A program made the position numbers and the translations under genes. 13,869 nt of DNA from JANLQX01 sp031368095 (GTDB taxonomy: Bacteria > Actinomycetota > Acidimicrobiia > Acidimicrobiales > JANYDT01), in NCBI GenBank assembly GCA_031368095.1, contig JANLQX010000213.1, positions 1 to 13,869 of the forward strand. Reading direction: 5' to 3'. The notes under the pieces were generated by a model that searched no databases, was not told the DNA's origin, and saw nothing but the letters and a program-made list of their open reading frames with translations. Shown in pieces: positions 7,365-13,869 of the stretch; positions within the stretch are counted from its first letter, which is position 1; each line of letters begins with the position of its first letter.

Positions 7365-9370
7365 TTCGCATCCATAGCGAGGGCCGCGGTGCTGGCCAAC
7401 GGTTCGGCGGCCTTCCGCGCTTTCTTCAATTTCTTTTCGGCTGTCTGCGCCCGAATCGCTCCGGCAATTCCTTCAGGGTTCTGGATCGCCGTGAAGATCA
7501 GCAGTACCCCACCGATGTAGAACTCCCACTTGCCGAGCGAGCCGATGACCCGGGTCATCGTATAAAACGCGACGCCGGACGACCCAACGATTCCGGCTGC
7601 CACAGCTCCGCTAACGCTGGTGATTCCGCCGAGGTAGGCAACGGCGAGGGCGGCGAGTGACGCAACCGTTCCATAGGACACGTCGGAGACCGATCCGAAG
7701 CGGTAGCCGATGAGGCAACCGCCGATGCCAGCGATGAACGACGATACGGCGAAGACCATCATCTTGCCGTTGGCCACGTTGATGCCGATGGCACTGGCGG
7801 CGCGTTCGTTCGAACGGATCGCCAGCATGCGTCGGCCGGTCGAACTTTTGCGAACGTTCGCCACCAGGACGCAGAGAACGAGCACCACGACAACGAGGAA
7901 GATTCCAAAGATCGGTCGCGATGACTTGTTCCCGAGGATCAAACCGAAGTCCCAACCTCCGAGCTTCGGATTCGGAACCTTCGCTCCCCCGGTTTTTGTG
8001 TCACCGATGAAGTCGGGGTTCTTGAACAGGAACTCCCCCACGGTGACGCCACCGGCAAGCGTGATAATCGCCAGGTTCGTTCCTCGCACCCGCAACGCCG
8101 GTAGCCCGACGAGGAGCCCGAACGCCGTCGCCACCAACGCGGCGAGGAGGGGGGCGATCGGAAACGGAATGTCCCACTGGACGGCCAGCTTCGAGAGCGT
8201 GAATCCAGCTACACCGGCGAAGGCCATCTGGGCCAGCGACGTCTGTCCGCCAAAGCCGGTGAGAACCACCAAGGAAAGGGCAAACACGATGGCGATCAAC
8301 GTCGTCATGATCGCGCCGCGCCAGAGCGGGCCCAGGAACAGCAAGCCGGCGATCGCCAAGGCGGCCGGCACGAGCGCCGTGAACGGCGTCATTTTGGCTG
8401 GTGGCACCTCCGGAAGTTTCCAATTGTCGACGCTGCCGCGATCGGGCAGCCGTTCACCCAGGACGACCATGGCGACGATGATCACCAGGAACGGCAGGCC
8501 TTCACGAGCTCCGTACTTCGGGAACCAGGTCAGGTCGTTCTGGAGCTTGGTGAACACCGACTGGATCATGCCGATGGCCATGCCGACGGCGACCGTCGGC
8601 AGAGGCTTCTTGAATTCACCGATCAACGCCGCGCCCACGGCCGGAATGAGAAAGGCGAAGGTGAGAACCGTGGTGTTGAGGTAAATCATCGGTGCCGCAA
8701 GGATGGCCACCAGCCCGCCTACGACCGAAGCGATGACGAAGCTGGCACCCGCCAGCAGGTCCGGTGAGAAGCCGAGCAGAACTGCTCCCTTCTCATTCTC
8801 GGCCGCAGCACGGGTGATCATGCCGACCCGGGTGAAACGCAATGTCGCCCACAGCGCGGCAGCCATAACCAGAACAATGAAGGCCAGCCAGAGACCATCG
8901 CGCGGAATCGTCAGACCCGAAGCAATCGTCACCGGATCCCGCGGCAGTATGCCCGGGACACGAAGCACGGTGGTGTCCCCGAAACGGCCCCGAACGAGGT
9001 CCATGAGCAAGATCACCAGCCCGACGCTTGCTACGACACGAGCGAGCGCCGGGGCTTTTCGGAGCGGCCGAAAGACCAGCAAATACACGATGAGCCCCAA
9101 CGCCACAGCCGTCAGCATGGCGAGAAGGAACCCCCACCGGAACCCGACGTCGCCACTGAAGTGGTAGCGCGCCGGGAGTCCGGGAATGGGAAATGGGTAC
9201 GAACCCGCTCGAAGGTCGGCGTAAACGAACGCCGTCCACATCGCCATACCGCCATAGGCGAAGTTCACGATGCCCGAGCCCTGGTAGGTAATGACCAACC
9301 CCAGCCCGAACGCCGCGATAATTGCTGCCGCTCCGCTACCGAGCAGCAAATAGAAGACGTAGTCAGTCAC
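7361..9370 (-). CDS. Fused LivH-LivM permease of a branched-chain-amino-acid-type ABC importer
   Basis: A 669-residue membrane protein joining two permeases that are usually separate (about 300 and 330-400 residues). The LivH half covers about residues 1-310: an early GSGIVNFAYGGMAMW segment (compare the LivH INFAHGE region), RPLRKAPALARVVASVG, then FTRVGMITRAAAENEKGAVLLG. The linker is about residues 310-335. The LivM half follows: GFGGQTSLAQMAFAGVAGF, LRVRGTNLAIITLAGG, and the cytoplasmic loop STGRRMLAIRSNERAASAIG (about 510-530), which is a LivM hallmark. A basic Lys/Arg/Ala tail of about 30 residues ends the protein. No stop or frameshift is seen at the junction. The start is GTG at 9370 without a clear ribosome site, 36 bases after the binding-protein gene. 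Its 3' end overlaps livG by 4 bases. Confidence 0.93.
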   Translation of the reverse strand: MTDYVFYLLLGSGAAAIIAAFGLGLVITYQGSGIVNFAYGGMAMWTAFVYADLRAGSYPFPIPGLPARYHFSGDVGFRWGFLLAMLTAVALGLIVYLLVFRPLRKAPALARVVASVGLVILLMDLVRGRFGDTTVLRVPGILPRDPVTIASGLTIPRDGLWLAFIVLVMAAALWATLRFTRVGMITRAAAENEKGAVLLGFSPDLLAGASFVIASVVGGLVAILAAPMIYLNTTVLTFAFLIPAVGAALIGEFKKPLPTVAVGMAIGMIQSVFTKLQNDLTWFPKYGAREGLPFLVIIVAMVVLGERLPDRGSVDNWKLPEVPPAKMTPFTALVPAALAIAGLLFLGPLWRGAIMTTLIAIVFALSLVVLTGFGGQTSLAQMAFAGVAGFTLSKLAVQWDIPFPIAPLLAALVATAFGLLVGLPALRVRGTNLAIITLAGGVTVGEFLFKNPDFIGDTKTGGAKVPNPKLGGWDFGLILGNKSSRPIFGIFLVVVVLVLCVLVANVRKSSTGRRMLAIRSNERAASAIGINVANGKMMVFAVSSFIAGIGGCLIGYRFGSVSDVSYGTVASLAALAVAYLGGITSVSGAVAAGIVGSSGVAFYTMTRVIGSLGKWEFYIGGVLLIFTAIQNPEGIAGAIRAQTAEKKLKKARKAAEPLASTAALAMDAK

Positions 9371-9376
9371 GAGAAT

Positions 9377-9386
9377 CGAACGTTCG
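9377..9386. repeat. 10-base palindrome before the permease start
   Basis: CGAACGTTCG is a perfect palindrome in the 36-base gap between the binding-protein gene and the fused permease gene, ending 7 bases from the GTG. It could be a protein site or part of an RNA fold that lowers downstream expression, but a 10-base palindrome may also be chance. Confidence 0.3.
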
Positions 9387-9406
9387 TCAGAGAAGGAGTC
9401 GATTGA

Positions 9407-10672
9407 CTACGGCAGATAGGGCTTCGTGTCCACCTTTTCGAGGCCAGGAATAGTGACGTTCCCATCCTTGGTGTAGGCGGCCACGGGGAAGGAGAAGGCG
9501 CACACCGCTGAGTAGGTGGGGACAGAGCCGCATTCCAACGCCGCGCCGTTCGGCCACGCCGTTGTTCCGCGCGACGCCTTGATGAAGGAGAACAGCGACG
9601 CTCCGGTAACCGCGATCTTCTTGGTCTTCATCCGGTTGGCATGTTCGGCGAGGGTCATGATGCCCTGAACTCCGAGAGCTCCAAGGCTCAGTGCACCCGG
9701 GTCGACGTCGGCCGCCTTGATCTTGAGCACGGGGGCCGCAATCGCCTGGAGAATGGCTCGCTCCGGCGTGAGCGAGTCGGTCTGGGCGGCCGGGAAGGCC
9801 CACCCGAGCAGGTCGTCGCCAACCGCTTTGCGGACGTCGGAACCGGCGCAGATGACCGTGCTGAGGACCGGAATCTTGATCCCGAGCGACGCCCGTCCAC
9901 GGACCGTACCGATGCATCCGGCGTCACCGTAGAGGGAGACGATCACATCGGGATTGTCCTTTGCCGCTTCACGCATGAGCCCCTGGTAGCCGGCGTCGGT
10001 TTCGTTGTCGCCGCCCTTGACCACTTTGAAGGCGATGCCGGCCTTGGCGAGTGAGCCGCTGAGGCTGGCCACGGTGCCGGCCGTTCCTGGATTGTCGGCG
10101 GCGACGATGGCGACGCTCTTCGCGTTGTAATGAATCTTGGCCGCGGCCGCAGTAGCCGCCATCGAAGTGGCATTGCCGCCGCCGAAGACCAACGCGTTGG
10201 CGGTGTAATCGCCGGGCAGGATCGGAAGCACGCCGAAGACCGGGATGCTGGCCGCGTTGAACGTCGCGTAGCCCGGGAAGATGTCGAGGCCGAGAAGAAC
10301 GGCGTCGACCTTCTTACCGACCAGTTCCTGGGCGCACGCCGCCGAGGTTTCGGGCGACGCCTTCACCACACACGCTTCGAGCTTGATCTTGCGACCACCC
10401 ATGCCACCGTGTTTGTTGAGGTAGTCGACCGTGCCCTGAGCCATGGTGCGGATCTGTGGGTAATCGAGTCCGCCGGCCGCGCCCTCGGTATTGGTCATGC
10501 CGATCGTGAACACCGCGCCCGTGGCCGGCCTCAGCGAAGGGAAGTTGTTGGACGGCGTCGACTTTGGTTTTGCCGCGGCCTGTGCGGGCGTGTTCGGCGC
10601 GACCGATGCCGCGAAGGCGACGGCGGCAAGAAGGGCAACGCTTCGGGTGGCGTGGCGTTTCGTGGGTGTCAT
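9407..10672 (-). CDS. Secreted ABC transporter substrate-binding protein (periplasmic-binding-protein type 1, LivJ/LivK-like)
   Basis: A 421-residue substrate-binding protein of the leucine/amide-binding (Peripla_BP_6-like) group, delivering ligand to the permease encoded next. The N-terminus has a Sec-type signal: basic MTPTKRHATR, hydrophobic SVALLAAVAFAASVA, then a likely cleavage after AQA (about residue 32). There is no lipobox cysteine, so it is not an evident lipoprotein; how it stays near a Gram-positive membrane is unclear. The mature part starts the fold with FTIGMTNTEGAAGG and continues with YLNKHGGMGGRKIKLEACVV, VAIVAADNPGTAGTVAS and VIVSLYGDAGC. Six cysteines lie in the exported part and could form disulfides. 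The start is the ATG at 10672 with AAGGAG 10 bases upstream. An open frame to 10858 runs into the next gene and is not used. Confidence 0.92.
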   Translation of the reverse strand: MTPTKRHATRSVALLAAVAFAASVAPNTPAQAAAKPKSTPSNNFPSLRPATGAVFTIGMTNTEGAAGGLDYPQIRTMAQGTVDYLNKHGGMGGRKIKLEACVVKASPETSAACAQELVGKKVDAVLLGLDIFPGYATFNAASIPVFGVLPILPGDYTANALVFGGGNATSMAATAAAAKIHYNAKSVAIVAADNPGTAGTVASLSGSLAKAGIAFKVVKGGDNETDAGYQGLMREAAKDNPDVIVSLYGDAGCIGTVRGRASLGIKIPVLSTVICAGSDVRKAVGDDLLGWAFPAAQTDSLTPERAILQAIAAPVLKIKAADVDPGALSLGALGVQGIMTLAEHANRMKTKKIAVTGASLFSFIKASRGTTAWPNGAALECGSVPTYSAVCAFSFPVAAYTKDGNVTIPGLEKVDTKPYLP

Positions 10673-10682
10673 GACGGTGGAG

Positions 10683-10688
10683 CTCCTT
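10683..10688 (-). promoter_or_regulatory. Ribosome binding site of the substrate-binding protein gene
   Basis: The minus strand reads AAGGAG, 10 bases before the ATG at 10672. It decides the start codon against the longer in-frame extension and places the signal peptide exactly at the N-terminus. Confidence 0.75.
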
Positions 10689-10730
10689 GTTTGTGGGTTG
10701 GAACTACGTCCTGCGGTTACAACTGCGCGA

Positions 10731-10752
10731 CGCGATAACGAACGGCATCGCG
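10731..10752 (-). terminator. Possible hairpin after the kinase gene
   Basis: Perfect arms CGCGAT/ATCGCG with a 10-base loop begin 12 bases after the kinase stop, in the 91-base gap before the substrate-binding gene. No T run follows on the minus strand (a T run precedes the hairpin instead), so a role as a full terminator is doubtful. It may be a partial terminator or an operator. No clear promoter for the ABC operon was found in the rest of the gap. Confidence 0.35.
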
Positions 10753-10763
10753 AAAAAGCGGTG

Positions 10764-11822
10764 TTACGAAAAGCCCATGGCGGTGCCGACGTTGCGGTCA
10801 TCAACTGCCGTGAACGTGCGTCGGACCAGCGCATCGAACAGTGCCGAGCCACGTTCATTGGCCGGGTCGATGGTGAGCAGGCTGGCTCCGAAGGACACGG
10901 CGTAGAACAGCAATCCTTCGAGATATCCCTGCTGCACGCCTTCGAGCGTTACCGCGTCGGCCGGGACACCAGCCGCGTGGAGCCCGTCGACGTAGCGCTC
11001 GATCAATTCATCTTCGTGCTCCCGACGCATCTCGACGCTGAGGTTGTTGGCACAGAAGTAGACCAAGTCGGTCTGACCGGGCGCTCGCATACTCATTTGC
11101 CAATCGATCACCGCAACGCTGCCGTCATCGAGAAAAAACATGTTGTCGAGTCGGAAGTCGCCGTGGACGATGGTCGCACGATCGTTGTAATGGCTTTGGA
11201 TCCATGCCGGAATGCCGACGACGAAGCGCTCACACCACCGCAAGACCCGCTCGGGGAGTTCGCCGGCGAAACGCTCGAGGAACAGTGGCCAGCCCATGTT
11301 GAAGGTGTCGCCAAGGGTGAGAATCTGCGGATCGTCGAGCCCGGGCATCCACGTGAAAGACAGCAACTGCGGATGCTCGAACCACGCCGCATGATGACGG
11401 GAAAGAAGATCAATGGCCCGCTCAGCCTGGTCCAGGGTGGCCCCGGCGACATGGTCGCCGGGCACCGCCGGCGCCATATCTTCGAGCACCAAACACGGAG
11501 GCTCCAAAATGTTGACCAGTGCCTTGGGAACGCGAATGTTCAGGTGTGGCGCAATGTCTCGGTAAAAGCAGTGCTCGCGTTCCCAGACCCGCATCAACTC
11601 GCCGATGAAGCGCCCACCGGGACTGGCCGTGGGCAACTTCACGATTACTGACGACGGCACCGTGGTGTCGGGTGAATGCAGGGCCACGCGCGCCAATTCG
11701 CCCATGAACCCATGACCCTCCCCGATCTGTTCGACGTCGATCTCGTCGAGCGCGACTCCGAGCGCCTCGGCCATCCATTCGACGGTGACGTCGGTGAGGC
11801 ACTGCGGAGTGGCGGTGGACAT
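10764..11822 (-). CDS. APH-fold phosphotransferase (aminoglycoside phosphotransferase/EcKL-like kinase)
   Basis: A 352-residue small-molecule kinase of the protein-kinase-like APH/ecdysteroid-kinase group. The N-lobe has GEGHGFMGELARVAL (glycine-rich loop, about 33-47) and SVIVKLP, whose Lys is the likely ATP-binding lysine, and a later LVLEDMAP hinge segment. The catalytic loop is HGDFRLDN (His220, Asp222 as probable catalytic base, Asn227), followed by the metal-binding AVIDWQ (Asp240). All key residues are present, so it should be active. Relatives include the kinase domains fused to acyl-CoA dehydrogenases (ACAD10/11) and LvaA, which phosphorylate 4-hydroxyacyl-CoAs. Antibiotic resistance is less likely, given the neighbours. 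The start is ATG at 11822, 36 bases after the oxygenase gene, with only a weak ribosome site (GAGAACGG), so it is probably in the same operon. Confidence 0.87.
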   Translation of the reverse strand: MSTATPQCLTDVTVEWMAEALGVALDEIDVEQIGEGHGFMGELARVALHSPDTTVPSSVIVKLPTASPGGRFIGELMRVWEREHCFYRDIAPHLNIRVPKALVNILEPPCLVLEDMAPAVPGDHVAGATLDQAERAIDLLSRHHAAWFEHPQLLSFTWMPGLDDPQILTLGDTFNMGWPLFLERFAGELPERVLRWCERFVVGIPAWIQSHYNDRATIVHGDFRLDNMFFLDDGSVAVIDWQMSMRAPGQTDLVYFCANNLSVEMRREHEDELIERYVDGLHAAGVPADAVTLEGVQQGYLEGLLFYAVSFGASLLTIDPANERGSALFDALVRRTFTAVDDRNVGTAMGFS

Positions 11823-11858
11823 TGACCGTTCTCGCGTTCGCTCGTGGGATCCGTGTCC

Positions 11859-13214
11859 CTAGTCGGCCACGGAGGCGTCGACCCAGCTGCCATGGAAACC
11901 GAACGGGACGCGGGGTAGATGCACCGAGGCGACGGGTTCATCGCTCATCGATGCTGCGTCGTAGATCACGCACTCACTTCGTTCGGTATTGGCGTCATAG
12001 ACGTACGTCATGAGGTAGCCACCATCCTCGGTCGTTGCTCCCGCCGCCGGCACGAACACCGGCTCACCGGGCTGGCGACCGAGACCGACGTTGATCGACG
12101 ACCGGGTGCCCGTCTCCTGGTCGTACTTGAGCAAAAGACCGGAGGACTCTTTGGCGTTTTCGAAGTTCATGTTGACGTCGAATCCCATGAGGTAGCCGAA
12201 GCGGTGCTTGAGCCCGATGCGACTATCCGGAACTCGCGGGAAATCAGCGGGCTGATCATCGATCTGACGCTCGGCGACCGATCCGGCTTTGGTGTCAATC
12301 GTCCAGCGGTAGAGCATCGGGCTCGGGAAGTCCATCGCGCCGTCGCGCCACACGTGACTCATTCGCGACACGTCGATCACGATCTTGTCGCCGTCCTCAT
12401 ACGCGTTCAACGGATGGAACACGTAGCAGGGGTTGATGTCGTACCAGACGACCGATCGGTCATTTCCGTTGCGGGGCATCACGCCAAGGCGGGCCGGGTA
12501 ATTGTCGTCCCACTTGATCGGCATCTCACCGCGCAAGGCCATGTCCATGTCGAACACGGCCGGAAGATCCATGAAGATGACGTAGTTCTGGGTGACGTTG
12601 AAGTCGTGCATCATCGTCGGCCCACCAACGCTGATTTCTTCGCGCTGCACGAGCTGACCGTCGGCCGATACGCGGAGGTAGGTGAGGTACGGCGGCATCG
12701 CCGAGTACCCGAACGCCAAGAGTTCGCCCGTGACCGGACAAATCTTCGGATGAGCGGTGAACGACCCAGTCAGCTTGCCGCCAAAGTCGGTCGGTCCAAC
12801 CGTGTTCAGCGCGCCATCGAGCACGTACGGGAAGTGACCCTCTTCGAGCGCCAGAATCTTGCCGGCGTGGCCGACCACGTGCGTATTGGCCTTGGACGAC
12901 GTCATGTCGAGCGCCACTTCGAGGTCCAAGATGTTGAGCTGCGGGTTCCGGATGAACGGCGTTTGCACGTAGCGATTGCGATACCACTCGGCCTTCCCGT
13001 CACGCAGGCGGACACCATGGATCATGCCGTCTCCGAAGAACGGGTGATCGCTCATGCCGGTGAACGGATTGGCGCCGTTGCGCAAATAACGTCCGTTGAG
13101 CTCAGTCGGAATGGTCCCCGATACGCGGAGTTCCGTGAGAGTGAGCTCCTCCTGTACGGGAGCACCGTTGCCTTGAAGGTGTGCTGGGCGGGAAAGGTCT
13201 TCGGTCATCGACAT
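11859..13214 (-). CDS. Carotenoid/stilbene cleavage oxygenase (RPE65/CCO family)
   Basis: A 451-residue non-heme Fe(II) dioxygenase of the carotenoid cleavage oxygenase family, which splits a C=C bond in carotenoids, apocarotenoids or stilbenes such as lignostilbene and resveratrol to give carbonyl products. The four iron-binding histidines of the seven-bladed propeller are visible: His155 (TAHPKICP), His203 (MMHDFNVT), His267 (FHPLNAYEDGD) and His441 (FGFHGSWV). The N-terminus has the usual GRYLRNGANPF and HPFFGDGMIHGVRLRDG. The length is normal for bacterial members and there is no signal peptide, so it is cytosolic. The start at 13214 has GGAG 6 bases upstream; a second in-frame ATG at 13208 is possible. 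A longer frame to 13277 would start inside the promoter and is rejected. The sequence does not settle carotenoid versus stilbene; the importer neighbours favour a small soluble substrate. Confidence 0.94.
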   Translation of the reverse strand: MSMTEDLSRPAHLQGNGAPVQEELTLTELRVSGTIPTELNGRYLRNGANPFTGMSDHPFFGDGMIHGVRLRDGKAEWYRNRYVQTPFIRNPQLNILDLEVALDMTSSKANTHVVGHAGKILALEEGHFPYVLDGALNTVGPTDFGGKLTGSFTAHPKICPVTGELLAFGYSAMPPYLTYLRVSADGQLVQREEISVGGPTMMHDFNVTQNYVIFMDLPAVFDMDMALRGEMPIKWDDNYPARLGVMPRNGNDRSVVWYDINPCYVFHPLNAYEDGDKIVIDVSRMSHVWRDGAMDFPSPMLYRWTIDTKAGSVAERQIDDQPADFPRVPDSRIGLKHRFGYLMGFDVNMNFENAKESSGLLLKYDQETGTRSSINVGLGRQPGEPVFVPAAGATTEDGGYLMTYVYDANTERSECVIYDAASMSDEPVASVHLPRVPFGFHGSWVDASVAD

Positions 13215-13220
13215 GGGTGT

Positions 13221-13224
13221 CTCC
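13221..13224 (-). promoter_or_regulatory. Ribosome binding site of the oxygenase gene
   Basis: The minus strand reads GGAG, 6 bases before the ATG at 13214, within a purine-rich leader (AAGAGGACCGGAG). It supports the ATG at 13214 over the one at 13208. Confidence 0.65.
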
Positions 13225-13266
13225 GGTCCTCTTCGGGTGGTATTCGGTTGTGACCTACGGCATATG

Positions 13267-13285
13267 AATTTACCCACCGTAAGTT
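13267..13285. promoter_or_regulatory. Palindromic operator overlapping the -10 element
   Basis: AACTTAC-GGTGG-GTAAATT on the minus strand is an inverted repeat with 6 of 7 matching arm positions and a 5-base centre. It covers the -10 box and most of the spacer of the promoter, the position of a repressor site. The TTAC-n5-GTAA form resembles operators bound by many actinobacterial TetR-family repressors. No regulator gene is in the window, so the repressor is unknown. Confidence 0.6.
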
Positions 13286-13294
13286 TTTTGTCAA
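13267..13294 (-). promoter_or_regulatory. Sigma70-type promoter of the oxygenase operon
   Basis: On the minus strand a perfect -35 TTGACA (13294-13289) is followed after 16 bases by TAAATT (13272-13267), a 4/6 match to the -10 consensus. Transcription would start near 13260, about 45 bases before the ATG. The stretch is unusually A/T-rich for this window and sits in the 95-base gap after the acyl-CoA dehydrogenase gene. It probably drives the oxygenase and kinase and perhaps the ABC genes. Confidence 0.7.
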
Positions 13295-13309
13295 GTCATG
13301 CGGAAAGAG

Positions 13310-13869
13310 CTACCTGGCAACCGGCGCCGGCCCACCGCTACCGGCAAACTCGGGCGACGCAACGTGCCCCAAGAAGATGCGACCGAGCTCGGCGTAGAGC
13401 GGGTGGGCCACCCAGCGATGGGTGGCGGCGCCATGCGCATCGCGTAGCTTGCGCTCGAGCGGACTATCCATGCGCATGGCGCTCGTTCCTCCGGCATTGT
13501 GCACGGAATCAACGACATGCATCGACGCGTTGGCGGCGTGGGTGCACGCCAGCCGAGCTATTTGGGTGGCTTGGGCCGACGGCTGCTCGCGACCCTCCAG
13601 AAGTTCTTGCTCCACCTTCCCCATCGCCTCGAAAAGAAAGGCGCGAGCGGACCGCAGGTTGGCCTCGCCTTCACCCATCCGGTAGTGGGCAACGGGACGG
13701 TCACGGAGCAACACGCTCGACAGCATCGGCGTCTTGGTGTTGGCGAGCTCGACGAACGCATCGAGCGCGCCCCGGGCGATTCCGATCGCGACCGCAGCCT
13801 TGTTGTACGCCAACCGCAACGGAACCGGGATGCGGTACACGGGGTTGTCGTAGCGCGCCGGAAGCGAAA
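13310..13869 (-). CDS. Acyl-CoA dehydrogenase-fold flavoprotein, C-terminal part
   Basis: The last 185 residues are in the window; the frame is open through the right edge, so the start lies outside. The segment is all-helical and matches the C-terminal four-helix domain of the acyl-CoA dehydrogenase superfamily, type 2 (as in HsaA/DszC-like flavin-dependent monooxygenases). It shows LAYNKAAVAIGIARGALDAF, the ARAFLFEAMGKV helix, and AGGTSAMRMDSPLERKLRDAHGAATH, which corresponds to the conserved GG.(S/T)..R..PL.R..RD...A segment near the flavin. It could be a dehydrogenase of acyl-CoA thioesters or a two-component monooxygenase oxygenase subunit; the missing N-terminal domain would decide. It is upstream of the oxygenase on the same strand, separated by 95 bases that carry a new promoter. 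Confidence 0.85.
   Translation of the reverse strand, partial: SLPARYDNPVYRIPVPLRLAYNKAAVAIGIARGALDAFVELANTKTPMLSSVLLRDRPVAHYRMGEGEANLRSARAFLFEAMGKVEQELLEGREQPSAQATQIARLACTHAANASMHVVDSVHNAGGTSAMRMDSPLERKLRDAHGAATHRWVAHPLYAELGRIFLGHVASPEFAGSGGPAPVAR

Noticed and set aside
10673..10858. N-terminal extension of the substrate-binding protein
   Set aside because: It would bury the signal peptide, overlaps the end of the kinase gene, and skips a good AAGGAG site in front of the ATG at 10672.
10491..11651. Long plus-strand open frame (386 codons)
   Set aside because: It is antisense to the kinase gene and the start of the binding-protein gene, both of which have intact catalytic or signal motifs. 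Its translation is rich in Arg, Glu, Val and His, as expected for the reverse frame of high-GC genes.
10764..11822. Aminoglycoside resistance gene
   Set aside because: The APH fold is shared by many metabolic kinases. The neighbours are catabolic and transport genes, with no mobile element or other resistance gene, so a resistance role is not supported.
11919..13253. Long plus-strand open frame (444 codons)
   Set aside because: It is antisense to the carotenoid oxygenase, whose four iron-binding histidines are all in place. Its translation is a His/Val/Arg-rich shadow with no domain.
13215..13277. N-terminal extension of the carotenoid oxygenase from a GTG at 13277
   Set aside because: The codon lies inside the promoter and palindrome, downstream of no ribosome site, and the extra residues do not resemble the family. 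The ATG at 13214 has a GGAG site.

Overview
The window reads as chromosomal DNA of a high-GC Gram-positive bacterium. The best guess is an actinobacterium of the Acidimicrobiia/Ilumatobacter type. The reasons are strong G/C bias at third codon positions, frequent GTG starts, an SNF2 helicase paired with a SWIM zinc-finger gene, and a branched-chain-amino-acid-type ABC operon next to an acyl-CoA dehydrogenase, an APH-like kinase and a carotenoid oxygenase. The taxonomic call is inference; no rRNA or other marker is present. No tRNA, rRNA, CRISPR array, insertion sequence or phage gene was seen, and no gap without a gene exceeds about 170 bases.

Left part (1-5787), housekeeping or unknown genes. 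On the minus strand a large SNF2/Rad54-type helicase (142-2796) is translationally coupled (TGATG) to a SWIM zinc-finger protein that runs off the left edge. Divergent from it is an unrecognised 309-residue protein (2967-3896, +). It converges on a two-CBS-domain protein (3985-4419, -), which is itself divergent from a major facilitator superfamily transporter (about 4549-5787, +). A nested inverted repeat at 5812-5862 separates the MFS gene from the next block.

Right part (5890-13869), one co-directional minus-strand block. In transcription order from the right edge it holds the C-terminal part of an acyl-CoA dehydrogenase-fold flavoprotein, a 95-base gap with a sigma70-like promoter and an overlapping palindrome, a carotenoid/stilbene cleavage oxygenase, an APH-fold kinase, a secreted substrate-binding protein, a LivH-LivM fused permease, LivG and LivF. 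The last three genes overlap by 4 bases each.

Read together, the right block looks like a catabolic and uptake locus. The binding protein and ABC importer would bring in a small organic acid, amide or aromatic. The non-heme iron oxygenase could cleave an alkene-bearing substrate. The kinase and acyl-CoA dehydrogenase could process the products as CoA thioesters. This pathway is inferred from gene order and family knowledge; the substrate cannot be read from the sequence. The points most worth following up are the palindromic operator over the oxygenase promoter, the pairing of an APH-like kinase with an acyl-CoA dehydrogenase, and the permease fusion.
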